From: CAVQRC01 sp963715045
Lineage (GTDB): Bacteria; Planctomycetota; Planctomycetia; Pirellulales; Lacipirellulaceae
DNA length: 64,000 bases
NCBI GenBank assembly: GCA_963715045.1
Contig: CAVQRC010000008.1
Location: 310,001-374,000 of the forward strand
Direction: 5' to 3'
A program made the translations under genes and the position numbers. Shown in pieces: positions 9,629 to 20,443 of this stretch; position 1 is the first letter of the stretch, and each line of letters starts with the position of its first letter. The notes under the pieces were generated by a model. The model saw only the letters and a program-made list of their open reading frames with translations, ran no database searches and had not been told where the DNA came from.

Positions 9629-10187
9629 TCATCGCTTGAGCCCCAATGCTTCGGCATTTTTCTCCATCGCGTCGATCACCACTTGAATGTGTTCGTTGAG
9701 GTCCACACCGAGGTCCTCGGCACCGCGAACGATGTCATCGCGATTCACGGCGGCGGCGAATCCCTTTTGCTTCATCTTCTTGCGAACACTCCTGGCTTGC
9801 ATCCCGCTAATCCCGTCCGGCCGGACCATCGCGCAGGCCATGCAGAAAGCCGGCCAGTTCGTCGCAGGCGTAGAGTGTCTTGTCGAGTCGTGATACACGG
9901 GGGCAATCTTCGAGGTAGTCGGCGTGCGACTTGATGGCGTAGATCACGTCGGCAGGATAGCCGTGCTGCTCGAGGATGGCGGCCCCCTGGAGCGGATGGT
10001 CGGGCGGTTCGGACCATTTCTCGTAATCGAAGTCGTGGAGCAGGCCGACGATTCCCCATTTCTCGACATCTTCGCCAAAACGCCCCGCGTAGGCCCGCAT
10101 CGCGGCTTCGACGGCGAGCATGTGGGCCCGCAGGCTCTTGCTCTGGGTGTACTCGTGAACCAGCGCTAACGCATCGGCGCGTTGCAT
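9629..10187 (-). CDS. HD-domain hydrolase, one frameshift
   Basis: The ATG at 10187 is preceded by GGAG with good spacing and gives MQRADALALVHEYTQSKSLR. The HD pattern is LRAHMLAVEAAM, then VGLLHDFDYEKW and DHPLQGAAILEQHGY, and AIKSHADY: the metal ligands H...HD...H of HDIG-type phosphohydrolases. The frame breaks near 9843 after ACDELAGF. The conserved tail continues in the next frame as MVRPDGISGMQARSVRKKMK, followed by AVNRDDIVRGAEDLGVDL. An inserted base accounts for this. Members act on nucleotides or are uncharacterised; the substrate is unknown. Confidence 0.8.
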
Positions 10188-10490
10188 GAAGACTCCACGG
10201 TTAAGCAGGTTTGTGGTTGATGAACGTTGTGGGTGGGCCGGTTGCGACGCAGTAGTTGCTGCGAGGGACCATCCTCGAACAGCACCGGACCGTCCGTGGT
10301 GGTGTCGCCGGGGCGTCTGCGGTACCAGTCGCCGGCTATCCGCGGTGCCATCCCCCGGCAGAGCCGGGGGCTCCGGTGTTTGGGTGGCGGGGGAGCAACC
10401 GTTTCCACAACAATCTATAATCGGCAGCCAGCTACAAAGCACATGACCTCGAGCACATTGCTGCCCCACAAATTGGGAGGAAGTATCGCG
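10188..10490. other. Intergenic region with a strong hairpin
   Basis: The divergent HD-protein and PmoA-like genes are separated by 303 bp. The region contains one perfect 8-bp stem (listed separately) and is GC-rich. No protein is supported, although an open frame from 10227 runs in phase with the downstream gene. Confidence 0.4.
10352..10370. repeat. Perfect hairpin CCCCCGGC-AGA-GCCGGGGG
   Basis: An 8-bp perfect stem with a 3-base loop lies in the divergent intergenic region. It has no T tract on either strand, so it is not a standard intrinsic terminator. It is more like a short dispersed palindromic repeat. Confidence 0.55.
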
Positions 10491-11484
10491 ATGCCAAATC
10501 TCTGCACCTGTCGTCCCCTGCGGCTGTGGTTGGGAATTCTCGCCGCTGCCACGGCCCTGGCCTGGCTGGGCCCAACTGCCGCCGCGGAAGTCACGATCTC
10601 CGAGGAACAGGATGGAAGACTGAACATCGAAATTGACGGCCAGCCGTTCACGACCTATTGGACGGCCGGTACGACACGGCCAACGCTGTATCCGATCTTC
10701 GGCCCGTCCGGAACGCCGATGACACGCGATTACCCGTTCAGCAAAGACACGCCGGGCGAAGCACACGATCATCCGCATCACAAGTCGTTCTGGATTGCAC
10801 ACGGCGACATCAATGGCCTCGACTTCTGGACCGAAGGGGCGCGGCATGGCACGGTACATCATCGACAAGTGCTTCACAAGGAGAGCGGCGGTGATGTCGC
10901 CACGCTGGCGACGCTCAACGAGTATCTCGATCCCGACGGCAAAGTGATCTGCACCGACACCCGCGAGTTCTGGTTCGGTGAAATCGACGGGTCACGTTAC
11001 ATCGACGTGCGACTGACCTACCACGCGACGAACGGAGACGTCGTGTTCGGTGATACGAAAGAGGGGATGTTCGCGTTCAGGACGCACCGCGACCTGCGGT
11101 TGTCTCCCCACGACGGCCGCGGGCCGAACCCGCCCGTCGGCGAGGCAGTCAACAGCGAGGGGATCCAGGGCAGAGCGATCTGGGGGAAAAGAGCCGAGCT
11201 GGGTCGACTACTGGGGAAAGATCGACGGACACGAAGTCGGCATGGCGATTTTTGACCACCCCGGCAATCCGCGGCATCCAACTTGGTGGCACGCCCGCAA
11301 CTACGGCCTGGTCGCCGCCAACCCGTTCGGAATCCACGACTTCGAAAACAAGCCGGCTGGGACCGGCGACTTCAAGCTCGCCGACGGAGAAACCTTGACG
11401 TTCTTCTATCGAGTCCTGTTTCACCCGGGCGATCCGAAACAGGCTGACATCGAGGGAGCCTACAAGCGATTCGCGGCTGAGAAG
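10491..11484 (+). CDS. PmoA-like (DUF6807) domain, N-terminal half of a fused frame, one frameshift
   Basis: The ATG at 10491 follows GGGAGG and starts a basic N-terminus and signal peptide (LRLWLGILAAATALAWLG). Mature motifs include IDGQPFTTYWTAGTTRPTLYP, GTPMTRDYPF, HDHPHHKSFWIAHGDINGLD and FWTEGARHGTVHH. These match the secreted PmoA-like family of planctomycetes, which despite its name is not a methane monooxygenase. Near 11187 a GGGGGAAAA run shifts the frame, and the protein continues as SWVDYWGKIDGHEVGMAIFD, then WWHARNYGLVAANPFG. The coding frame then passes without stop, start or new signal peptide into the acetylxylan-esterase-like domain at 11485. The role is probably in sugar or glycoside catabolism at the cell envelope. 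Confidence 0.75.
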
Positions 11485-13634
11485 CGGCCGAGCCTCCTGC
11501 CCGAAGGTCTCAAGACGAGCGATAAGCGGCTCGGCGATCTGAAGGACCTCAACGGGTACTTCCCGTTTGACCCTCCGGCTTCCCAGGAGGAATGGGAGGA
11601 GCGAAGCCAACTGGTTCGCCGCCGCATTCTCGTCGCGGCCGGCCTGTGGCCGATGCCGCCTCGGCCACCCGTCACGGCCGTCGTCCATGGCCTCGTCGAA
11701 CGAGACGGCTACACCGTCGAAAGGGTGTACCTGGAGAGCTACCCCGGGCATTTCGTGACCGGCAGCCTGTATCGTCCCAAGGGGGAACTCGACCGGTCCG
11801 CTATCCGGCCGTATTGAGTCCTCACGGGCACTGGCCCGAGGGTCGCTTTCACGACCACGGTGAGAAAGAGGTGCGACGGCAAATCGCCAACGGCGGGGAG
11901 CGGTTCGAAGAATCGGGCCGCTATCCGATCCAGGCCCGCTGCGTGCAACTCGCTCGGATGGGGTGCATCGTGTTCAACTACGACATGGTCGGATATGCCG
12001 ACAGCACGCAGATTCCTTTCGAAATCGCCCACCGCTCGCCGTTCCGGCCCCATCTGGACGATCGCTACGGCTGGGGATTCTTCACGGCCCAGGCGGAACT
12101 GCGGCTCCAGAGTATCCTCGGCCTGCAAACTTTCAATTCACTGCGGGCCGTCGACTGGATCGCAAGCCTTCCCGAGGTCGACCCGAACCGCATCGCCGTC
12201 ACGGGTTGCAGCGGGGGAGGGACCCAGACGATGCTCCTGACGGCAATCGATCCGCGGATCGCCGTGTCGTTTCCCGCGGTCATGGTATCCACCGCGATGC
12301 AGGGCGGCTGCACTTGCGAGAACGCGTCGTGCCTCCGCGTCGGCACCGGTAATGTCGAGTTCGCGGCGTTGTGTGCGCCGCGCCCGCTCGGCATTACCGG
12401 CGCCGACGACTGGACGGTCGAAATCGAAACCAAGGGGCTGCCGGAGTTGCAGCAGTTGTACGACATGCTCGGTGCCCGCCAGAACCTGTTCGGCAAGGCA
12501 CTCGTTCATTTCGGACATAACTTCAATCACGTCAGCCGCACGCTGATGTACCAATGGATGAATAAGCACCTTGGCCTGGGGCTTTCCGAGCCGGTCCTCG
12601 AACGCGACTTCATGCCGCTGACCCGCGAAGAACTGACCGTCTGGAATGACGCCCACCCGCGTCCTGCCGGCGGCGAAGACGTCGAACGCGAGTTCCTGCG
12701 ACAGCTCGACGCATCCTCGACGAAACAACTCACCGCGCTTCGCGAAGGGACCGACGACGACCGCCGCGAGTATCGTCGCCTGGTCCGGGAGGCGTTGGCG
12801 ACGATTGTCGACCGGACGCTTCCAGCGGCCGGTACGATCACAAAGACAGACGTCGCGCGCTTCGACCGGGGTAGCCTACGAAGAGTTCCGCGTGGTCCTG
12901 CATCATCCGGCAGGCGAGCAGGTGCCGGTCGTGTTTTTTCATCCGCACGACTGGCAGGGAGACGTGGCCGTGGTCCTGCACGGTCAGGGTCGGGAGGCCC
13001 TGCTCACGGACGACGGCGACCCGGGCAGAGACATCGCCCAGCTTATCGACGCGGGTATCTCCGTTGCCACGGCAGACCTGTTCGGCCAGGGGGAACGTGC
13101 GATCGGCAGGCGACCGGAGCTCATCAACCGCCACAATCCCAACACCCGCTATTCGGCCGGTTACACCTACGGCTACAACCACCCGCTGTTCGCCCAACGC
13201 GTCCACGACATTTTGACTCTGCTTTCCTTCATCCAATTCGACGAGCACGAACCCCGCGACATCTACCTCGCCGGGGTTGGCGGAGCAGGACCCCTGGTTG
13301 CCATTGCCCGCCTGCTCGCTGCCGACGCCGTCGCCTCGACGATCGTCGACACGCAGGGCTTTCGCTTTGTCGACATCGCCTCGTGGCGGGACGCCAATTT
13401 TCTCCCCGGGGCCGTGAAGTACGGCGACTTGCCAGGCTTGCTCGCGGCCGGGGCTCCAGGCACCTCTGTGGGTCACCGGCGAAGACGTCGACGCGCTGGC
13501 GGTGGTCACCCAGGCGTACGCCGCGGAAAACGCACAGAGACTATCTCACGATTGCGAGCGGCGCGACAGATCCCGCGCTCACCACCGCCGTGCGGTGGCT
13601 GCTGCAGAGTCACCCTCAAGCAGGCACGCCCTGA
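11485..13634 (+). CDS. Acetylxylan-esterase-like alpha/beta hydrolase, fused to PmoA domain, several frameshifts
   Basis: The hydrolase part begins RPSLLPEGLKTSDKRLGDL and LNGYFPFDPPAS, the usual start of mature planctomycete acetylxylan-esterase-like proteins. VLSPHGHWPEGRFHD and CVQLARMGCIVFNYDMVGY follow. The nucleophile elbow is AVTGCSGGGTQTML, G-C-S-G-G. A second hydrolase-like half, VVLHHPAGEQVPVVFFHPHD and VATADLFGQGERA, occupies the C-terminus. Frames change near 11800, 12870, 13462 and 13540. The tail DYLTIASGATDPALTTAVRW ends at 13634. The family deacetylates plant-type polysaccharides or related esters. No separate start codon or signal peptide exists for this half. Indel errors explain most of the breaks, but the join to PmoA is in frame. 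Confidence 0.72.
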
Positions 13635-13695
13635 TTGACGGTCCGCAAGCTTCGCTGGGCTTCCACGCTCGTCGCTTAAGTACAAAGGCCGCGAT

Positions 13696-14368
13696 ATGAA
13701 CTTGACCTGGTATGGCCACGCCGCGTTTCGGATCAGCGGCCGGAACGATGCCGGAAACGAAGTCGCAATCATTCTGGACCCCTACAATTACCCTGACTGC
13801 GGCGGGTACTCTGCCGATCGACGAACGCGCAGACGTGGTTTCCATCAGCCACGTGAATCCGAAGTATCACTCCGACACCTCGTCGATCCAGGGTGAGTTC
13901 GTCCTCCTGAATGGCCTCGAATACGCCGGTCAAACACGTGAGGCGGCCGGGATTGCGTTTGCCTCGCGTACGGTATACGAGGACGAACATCAAACGGGTC
14001 CCAACGCCATGGTGCGGCTGGTGATCGAAGGCCTGACGATCTCCCACCTGGGCGACCTGGGCCATCCCCTTTCCGAGGAAGATCTGGAGTTTCTCCGCGG
14101 CAGCGACATCGTGCTCGCTTTGGCCGGTGGTACGCCGACGATCGACCTCGTTGACCTGCGGGCCGCCATCGACGAGCTTCGCCCGGCAGTGATCATTCCG
14201 ATGCACTACAAGACCCCCAAGGTCAATCTCAACCTGCTGCCGCTCGAGCGTTTTCTCGAAGTATTCGCAGACCTTCCCGCTGTACACGCGGGCAGCGCTA
14301 CTTACGAAGTCACTCGCGCGACGCTTCCCGAGTCACCGACCGTCATGCTCCTGGAGCACGCACGGTAG
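13696..14368 (+). CDS. MBL-fold (UlaG-like) protein with altered metal site, one frameshift
   Basis: The start MNLTWYGHAAFRISG is the usual N-terminus of UlaG/UPF0173-type metallo-beta-lactamase-fold hydrolases, followed by AIILDPYNYP. The frame changes near 13812, and the protein goes on as LPIDERADVVSISHVNPKYH. The strand-loop position that normally carries H-x-H-x-D-H is here S-H-V-N-P-K-Y-H-S-D, so only part of the metal site is visible. Later family features remain: ISHLGDLGHPLSEEDLEFL, IVLALAGGTPTIDL and VIIPMHYKTPK. Typical members are lactonases or phosphodiesterases; activity here is uncertain. Confidence 0.72.
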
Positions 14369-14710
14369 AGTCCGCGGGATTCGGGACGACCGGGGCACCA
14401 ATTGGGCCGGGTTTGCGCCACGGAGCGTTTCCCGGGCATGAAACTCTGCGACGCTATGTTCTTGCGACGGGTCACTTCACCAGCGGTGGCGGACCCGCTC
14501 TCCCTCCCCGGGGCGGCGACGGCAACCGTGGGAGCCGGTACAATGTCGGGCGCAGGCCCGCTGCGTGCCGCTTCACAACCGATCGCAGCGGCCGGTTCCC
14601 AGGCCAGCGACAAACACGGCTACAATGGACACCCCATCGCCCGTCGCCGAAAGCGATCTCCGACCATCCACCACCATCCCTTTGAACGGCGAGCCAGCGA
14701 GCCTTCGGAA
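14369..14710. other. Intergenic region, nothing recognised
   Basis: The 342 bp precede the DUF1549/DUF1553 gene. They should include its promoter, but no confident -35/-10 pair, operator or terminator was found. Confidence 0.3.
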
Positions 14711-17300
14711 ATGATCTGTCGACGAAAGCGATCTGGCTGCACCAGCGTGCGAAGTGTCCCGGATCGATCTTGCTTGCCGCAGCAACTCTGGCGTGCCCGA
14801 TGCTGGCCAGCGGCGATACCCGCGCCCAGTTTCAGCCGCCAGATTCGCCCGATCCTGGTCGACAAGTGCATTCGCTGCCACGGTCCTGACGAGGCCTCGC
14901 GTGAGGCCGGCCTGCGACTCGACCGCAAGACGGCCGCCTTCGCAGGTGGTGACTCGGGTGTGCCCGCGATCGTCGCCGGCGACCCGTCGGAAAGCCTGTT
15001 GTTCACACGGATTACGGCCTCCGACGTCGACGAACGGATGCCACCCCCCGATGCCGAACTGGATCTCGACGCCGAGGAAATCGAGACAATCCGGGCCTGG
15101 ATCGCCAGTGGCGCACCCTGGGAAGAGCACTGGGCCTTCGTGCCGCCACGACTGCCCGCACTTCCGCCAGTCACCCGCGACGACTGGCCGCAGACCGAAA
15201 TCGACTATTTCATCCTCGCCCGTCTCGAAGAGGAAGGCCTCGCGCCGTCTCCCGAGGCAGATCGCGAGACGCTCATCCGCCGAGTCACTTTCGATTTGAC
15301 CGGACTCCCACCGACGCTGGAAGAAATCGACGCTTTTCTGGTCGACAAGTCACCAACCGCGTACGAAAAGGTCGTCGACCGTTTACTCCGCAGCCAGCGG
15401 TACGGCGAACATATGGCCCGCTACTGGCTCGACGTAGCCCGTTACGGCGATACGCACGGACTCCACCTCGACAACTATCGAGAGATGTGGCTCTACCGCG
15501 ATTGGGTCGTGCAAGCCTTCAACCGCAACCTGCCCTTCGACCAGTTCGTCGTCGAACAGCTTGCCGGCGACCTGCTGCCTGAGCCCACGCAGGAACAGCG
15601 AATCGCCACGGGGTTCAATCGCTGCCACGTCACCACCAACGAGGGTGGGGCGATCGAAGAAGAATGGTATGTCCGCAACGTGGTAGATCGTGTTGTCACA
15701 ACCGGTACCGCATTTATGGGGCTCACGCTCGAGTGCACGCGGTGCCACGATCACAAGTACGACCCGCTGACGATGAACGACTTCTACTCGCTGTTCGCGT
15801 TTTTTAACAGCATCGACGGCAAACCGCTCGACGGCAACGCCGCCGAGCATCCGCCTGTCGAGCGGGTCCCGACCGCCGCCCAGGCGGCCGAGCTCGCGAC
15901 GCTGGAGCGTCGCATCGCCGAACTCAACGACCGCCTGTCCGAACCGTGGGAAGAGGTCGACGTCCGGCAGCAGCAGTGGGAATCGCATCCGGAGCCCCCG
16001 CAGAGTGACGATGGCAAGGAGCAGTCGATCCCTGACGATGTTCAGGCTGCCTTGCAGGTCGCGGCCGAAGCACGCACGCCCGCTCAACAGACCGCGATCC
16101 GGACCTACTATCGCCAGCATGTCGGTACGCTCGAAACTCTCGTCGCTGCCCGCACCGAGTTGAGCCAGGCCGACCAGCGACGCAAGCAGCTCAACGACGA
16201 GGTCGCCACGACGCTGATTTATCGGGAAGCCGCCGAGCCCCGCCCGGCGTTCCTGCTGAATCGTGGAGAGTACGACCAGAAGGGGGCCGAACGTCCCCGC
16301 ACCGTACCGGCGGCGTTGCCGCCCATGAACACCGATCTCCCCAGAGACCGCTTCGGCCTCGCCAGGTGGCTGGTCGATCCCGATCACCCGCTCACTGCCC
16401 GAGTTGCCGTCAACCGGATTTGGCAGCAGGTCTTCGGCACTGGGATCGTCAAGACTGCCGAAGACTTCGGCACCCGCGGCGAACGTCCCAGCCATCCCGA
16501 ATTGCTCGATTGGCTCGCGGTCCGCTTCATCGCCGAAGGCTGGGATATCAAGGCCGCAATGAAGCGCATCGTGATGTCGGCGACCTACCGCCAATCGTCG
16601 CGAGTGACGCCCGAGTTGTTTACGCGAGACCCAGCCAATCGCCTGCTCGCCCGCGGGCCACGCTTTCGACTCGATGCCGAGATGCTGCGTGATCAGGCGT
16701 TGTTTGTCGCGGACTTGCTCTCCGGAACAAGTTGGCGGGCCAAGCGTCAAACCACCTCAGCCTGACGGACTGTGGCACGCGGTCGGTTACTCGGGATCCA
16801 ATACGGTGCGGTTCGTTGCCGACACGGGGCACGACAAAGTCCATCGACGCACTCTGTACACATTCATCAAGCGAACGGCTCCACCACCGGAGATGAATAC
16901 GTTCGACGCGCCTTCCCGCGAATCCTGCACCGTGCGGCGGGCCCGCACCAACACGCCCATGCAGGCGCTGTTGCTGTTTAACGATCCGCAGTATGTCGAA
17001 ACCGCTCGGGGGCTCGCACTGCGTACGATGCTTCAAGGCGGTTCGACGGATGCCGAGCGGGCCGCGTATTTGTTTCGCGTCTGCACGGGTCGGCACCCGA
17101 CGGACGAGGAACTCAGCGAACTTCTCGAGGGATTCGGAACCGACGCCGCGTATTTCGCGGGTCTTCCCGACGCCACGACGGCGTTGCTGAAATTCGTGGG
17201 CGACATGCCCGCCGACGGCGTGCCACTCAATCAACTCGCTGCCTGGACCATGGCGGCCAACACGTTGTTATGTCTCGACGAGGTCATTACCAAGAACTGA
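14711..17300 (+). CDS. DUF1549/DUF1553 Planctomycete-cytochrome (PSCyt) protein, frameshifts at both ends
   Basis: The probable start at 14711 gives a basic N-terminus, but the hydrophobic signal (ILLAAATLACPMLASGD) is in the next frame. The frame returns near 14820. PSCyt1 follows, with a haem-type CIRCHG (C-x-x-C-H), then GDPSESLLFTRI and DERMPP. DUF1549 has DYFILARLEEEGLAPSPEAD, VTFDLTGLPPTLEEIDAFL, YWLDVARYGDTHG and a second motif CTRCHDHKYDP. DUF1553 starts near FGLARWLVDPDHPLTARVAV with WQQVFGTGIVKTAEDFGTRG. A break near 16722 leads into EQVGGPSVKPPQPDGLWHAV and TFDAPSRESCTVRRARTNTP. These large secreted proteins pair with DUF1501 partners. Their biochemical role is unproven but linked to sulfated polysaccharide use. 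Confidence 0.88.
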
Positions 17301-17332
17301 CGTGCTAACGGTTGCCGCTCAGGAACCATCCT

Positions 17333-18805
17333 ATGAAACCTCCAAACAATCACTCTGACAGGGACCCCGTTCGCGAGCATTTGCTGGCGGTCACCCGCAG
17401 ACACTTCTTCGGACAGGCCGGACTGGGACTCGGTTCCGCGGCGCTGGGATCCGTGTTGCCCCCGTCGGCAGCATTGGGTGCAGCGACGGCTAAGAACGGC
17501 ATCGACTTCGCCCCGCATGCCAAGCGGGCGATCTACTTGTTCATGGCCGGCGCACCGTGCCAGATGGACCTCTTCGATCACAAGCCGGAGATGGAGGCCT
17601 GGTACGACAAGGATCTCCCCGAGTCGGTTCGCGACGGGCAGCGGCTGACCACGATGACTTCGGGACAGAAGCGGTTCCCGATCGCTCCTTCGAAGTACAA
17701 ATTCGCGCGGCATGGGAAATCCGGGGCCTGGGTCAGCGAGTTGATGCCGCACCACGCGCGGATGGTCGACGACATCACGTTCATTCGCTCGATGCATACC
17801 GAAGCGATCAACCACGACCCGGCTATCACGTACATTTGCACGGGCCATCAGCTGCCTGGACGGCCGAGCCTCGGCGCGTGGCTCAGCTACGGACTGGGTT
17901 CCGAGAATCAGGAACTGCCGGGGTTCGTCGTGATGACGCCCAGTTGGTCCGGCAACCGCGACGCCCAGGCACTCTACGAGCGACTGTGGGGCTCCGGGTT
18001 CCTCCCTGGCAAGTACCAGGGCGTCTCGCTCCGCAGCGCCGGCGATCCGGTGCTGTTCCTTTCCAACCCACCCGGAGTGACGCCCGAATTGCGACGGCGG
18101 ATGCTCGACCGTCTGAACCGCTTCAATCAACGCACGTTCGAACGGCTGGGCGATCCCGAAACGCTCACCCGGATCGAGCAGGCCGAAATGGCGTTCCGGA
18201 TGCAGACCTCCGTCCCCGACCTGATCCAGACTTCGGATGAGCCTCAGCACATCCTCGACATGTACGGGCCAGACGTCACCAAGCCGGGCACCTACGCGGC
18301 CAGTTGCCTGCTCGCCCGCCGGATGATCGAACGCGATGTGCGGTTCGTGCAGATCTTTCATCGCGGCTGGGACCAGCATGGAAATATCGCCGGGGATCTT
18401 CCCCGACAATGCGGCGACGTCGATCAACCCTCCTATGCGCTCATCCAGGATCTCAAGCAACGCGGCTTGCTGGACGATACGCTCGTCATCTGGGGGGGCG
18501 AATTCGGCAGAACGATTTATTGCCAGGGTGGCTTGTCTCGAGAGAACTACGGTCGCGATCATCATCCGCGATGCTTCACGATCTGGATGGCAGGCGGCGG
18601 CGTCAAGCCAGGGCTCGTGTACGGTGCCACCGACGAGTTCGGCTACAACGTGATTGAAAATCCGGTCCACATCCATGATCTTAATGCGACGATCCTCCAC
18701 TGCCTGGGTATCGACCATCGCAAGTTGTCGTATCGTTTCCAGGGGCTGGACATGCGGCTGACCGGAGTCGAAGACCACTTCCCGATCTCCGACATCCTGG
18801 CCTGA
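17333..18805 (+). CDS. DUF1501 protein (sulfatase-superfamily fold), Tat-type signal
   Basis: The start at 17333 is preferred over 17312 because AGGA lies about 10 nt upstream. The N-terminus has TRRHFFGQAGLGLGSAALG, a Tat-like motif. Family hallmarks are AIYLFMAGAPCQMDLFDHKP, WVSELMPHHARMVDDITFIR, TGHQLPGRPSLGAWLSYGLG, VRFVQIFHRGWDQHG, DTLVIWGGEFGRTIY and RDHHPRCFTIWMAGGGVKPG. DUF1501 proteins share the alkaline phosphatase/sulfatase fold but lack the formylglycine CxPxR site, and their reaction is not known. The gene follows the DUF1549/1553 gene by 32 bp, the standard planctomycete pair, and is intact. Confidence 0.9.
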   Translation: MKPPNNHSDRDPVREHLLAVTRRHFFGQAGLGLGSAALGSVLPPSAALGAATAKNGIDFAPHAKRAIYLFMAGAPCQMDLFDHKPEMEAWYDKDLPESVRDGQRLTTMTSGQKRFPIAPSKYKFARHGKSGAWVSELMPHHARMVDDITFIRSMHTEAINHDPAITYICTGHQLPGRPSLGAWLSYGLGSENQELPGFVVMTPSWSGNRDAQALYERLWGSGFLPGKYQGVSLRSAGDPVLFLSNPPGVTPELRRRMLDRLNRFNQRTFERLGDPETLTRIEQAEMAFRMQTSVPDLIQTSDEPQHILDMYGPDVTKPGTYAASCLLARRMIERDVRFVQIFHRGWDQHGNIAGDLPRQCGDVDQPSYALIQDLKQRGLLDDTLVIWGGEFGRTIYCQGGLSRENYGRDHHPRCFTIWMAGGGVKPGLVYGATDEFGYNVIENPVHIHDLNATILHCLGIDHRKLSYRFQGLDMRLTGVEDHFPISDILA

Positions 18806-18847
18806 CCCTTCCCGCCCGCCCTCCAATCTCGCTCCGAGCATTTACCG

Positions 18848-20158
18848 ATGACGCACTCGTATCGCGGTCCGCTGTTGTTCTCTGTCGCTGCCCTCCTGCT
18901 GGCCTCCGCAGTCCAGGCAGCGGATCCGCCGGTCGGGTTCGAGAGCCTCTTCAACGGCAACAATCTCTCCGGATGGCACGGGATGGGCCACGTCGATCCC
19001 CGTAAACTGGCCGACATGAGTGAGTCGGAACGCACGGCGTTTCTCGCCGAGCAGACCGCTGACGCCCTACAGCACTGGACGGTTGAGAACGGTGAACTCG
19101 TCAACGACGGTCAAGGCGCGTACCTCACGACCGATCGCGAGTACGGAGACATCGAACTCATCCTCGAGTACAGGACGGTACCCCTGGCTGACAGCGGGAT
19201 CTATCTTCGCGGCTCGCCCCAGGTACAGATCTGGGACCCCACCGAAGAAGCCAAGTTCAGCATTGGAGCGAACAAGGGCTCCGGCGGACTGTGGAACAAC
19301 AATCCCGGCACCCCCGGCAAGGATCCGCTGGTGAGGGCCGACCGGCCGTTCGGCGAGTGGAATCACTTCCGGATCGTCCAGATCGGCTCTCGGATAAGTG
19401 TGTGGCTGAATCATCAACAGGTGGTCGATCACGCGATCATGCACAACTTCTGGGATCGTTCACGGCCGATGTTCGCCCGCGGGCCGATCCAGCTCCAGAC
19501 CCATGGCGGAGAGATTCGCTGGCGCAACCTGTTTGTTCGCGAGATCCCGCCTTCCGAAGCCAACCGGCTGCTCGCCGCGGAGAACGCTTGGAGTTTCCGC
19601 CGCGTGTTCAACGGAAAGGATCTCACCGGCTGGGCAGGTCCGACTGCCGGTTACGAGGTTGTTAACGGCGAACTGCGGACCAGGCCGGGCTCGGGCGGGA
19701 CGATTTACCTGCAGGAGGAACTGACTGATTTCGCTGCCCGACTGGAATTTCAGCTCCCCCCCGGCGGCAACAGCGGCCTGGCGATCCGGTATCCGGGCAG
19801 TGGTGACGCGGCGTACTCCGGGATGTGCGAACTGCAGATTCTGGATAACGATGCCGAAAAGTATGCGTCGCTCGACCCCCGCCAGTTTCACGGCAGTGCC
19901 TATGGGATGGTCGCCGCCGAGCGGGGTTATCTCCGTCCGACCGGCGAATGGAATTTCCAGGAAGTGACAATCAAAGGGCCGACGATACGTGTCGAGCTCA
20001 ACGGCAACGTGATTCTGGACGCCGATTTGAGCACGGTCACGGAGTTGATGGCCAACAGCCCTCATCCCGGCAAAGATCGCACGAGCGGCTTCTTCGGCAT
20101 CGCGGGCCATTCCGACCCGGTGAAGTTTCGCAACATCGCGGTCCGTGAATTGCCGTAG
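18848..20158 (+). CDS. Secreted protein with two DUF1080 (3-keto-disaccharide hydrolase) domains
   Basis: A signal peptide (LLFSVAALLLASAVQAAD) precedes two tandem domains. The first runs from about residue 32 (FESLFNGNNLSGWHGMG) to 235 with GDIELILEYRTVPLADSGIY and NHFRIVQIGSRISVWLN. The second starts near residue 250 (FRRVFNGKDLTGWAGP) with LEFQLPPGGNSGLAIRYPG and CELQILDND. DUF1080 is a concanavalin-like fold; some members hydrolyse 3-keto-glycosides. The position behind DUF1549 and DUF1501 genes suggests one operon for extracellular glycan use. Intact, 436 residues. Confidence 0.9.
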   Translation: MTHSYRGPLLFSVAALLLASAVQAADPPVGFESLFNGNNLSGWHGMGHVDPRKLADMSESERTAFLAEQTADALQHWTVENGELVNDGQGAYLTTDREYGDIELILEYRTVPLADSGIYLRGSPQVQIWDPTEEAKFSIGANKGSGGLWNNNPGTPGKDPLVRADRPFGEWNHFRIVQIGSRISVWLNHQQVVDHAIMHNFWDRSRPMFARGPIQLQTHGGEIRWRNLFVREIPPSEANRLLAAENAWSFRRVFNGKDLTGWAGPTAGYEVVNGELRTRPGSGGTIYLQEELTDFAARLEFQLPPGGNSGLAIRYPGSGDAAYSGMCELQILDNDAEKYASLDPRQFHGSAYGMVAAERGYLRPTGEWNFQEVTIKGPTIRVELNGNVILDADLSTVTELMANSPHPGKDRTSGFFGIAGHSDPVKFRNIAVRELP

Positions 20159-20443
20159 CATTCTGAGCGCCAACTCTCTTTGTGCACGTTGCTTCCTTTC
20201 GCGGTAGCGGGCGGGAGCCACATCGGCCCGCGCGGTTGATTCGCCCCGCTCGAGTTGACTGATGACTCCCAGTGGCGAGGCGGCCTCCAATTCTGCCGGT
20301 GCTGCCGGTTTCGCCCCATTTGCGGCTGCTCCGTGCCGGGCTCCGTTTCGCGGACGCAGCCAAGCGAAAAATGACCTACGTTTGACAGTAGGTGAGGCAC
20401 GGACTCGCCCAATGCGGAATTCATCCAACTTGAGTGGGCAACC

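Noticed and set aside
9807..10877. Long N-terminal extension of the HD protein and PmoA antisense frame
   Set aside because: The start at 10187 has a good ribosome site; upstream residues are antisense to the PmoA-like gene.
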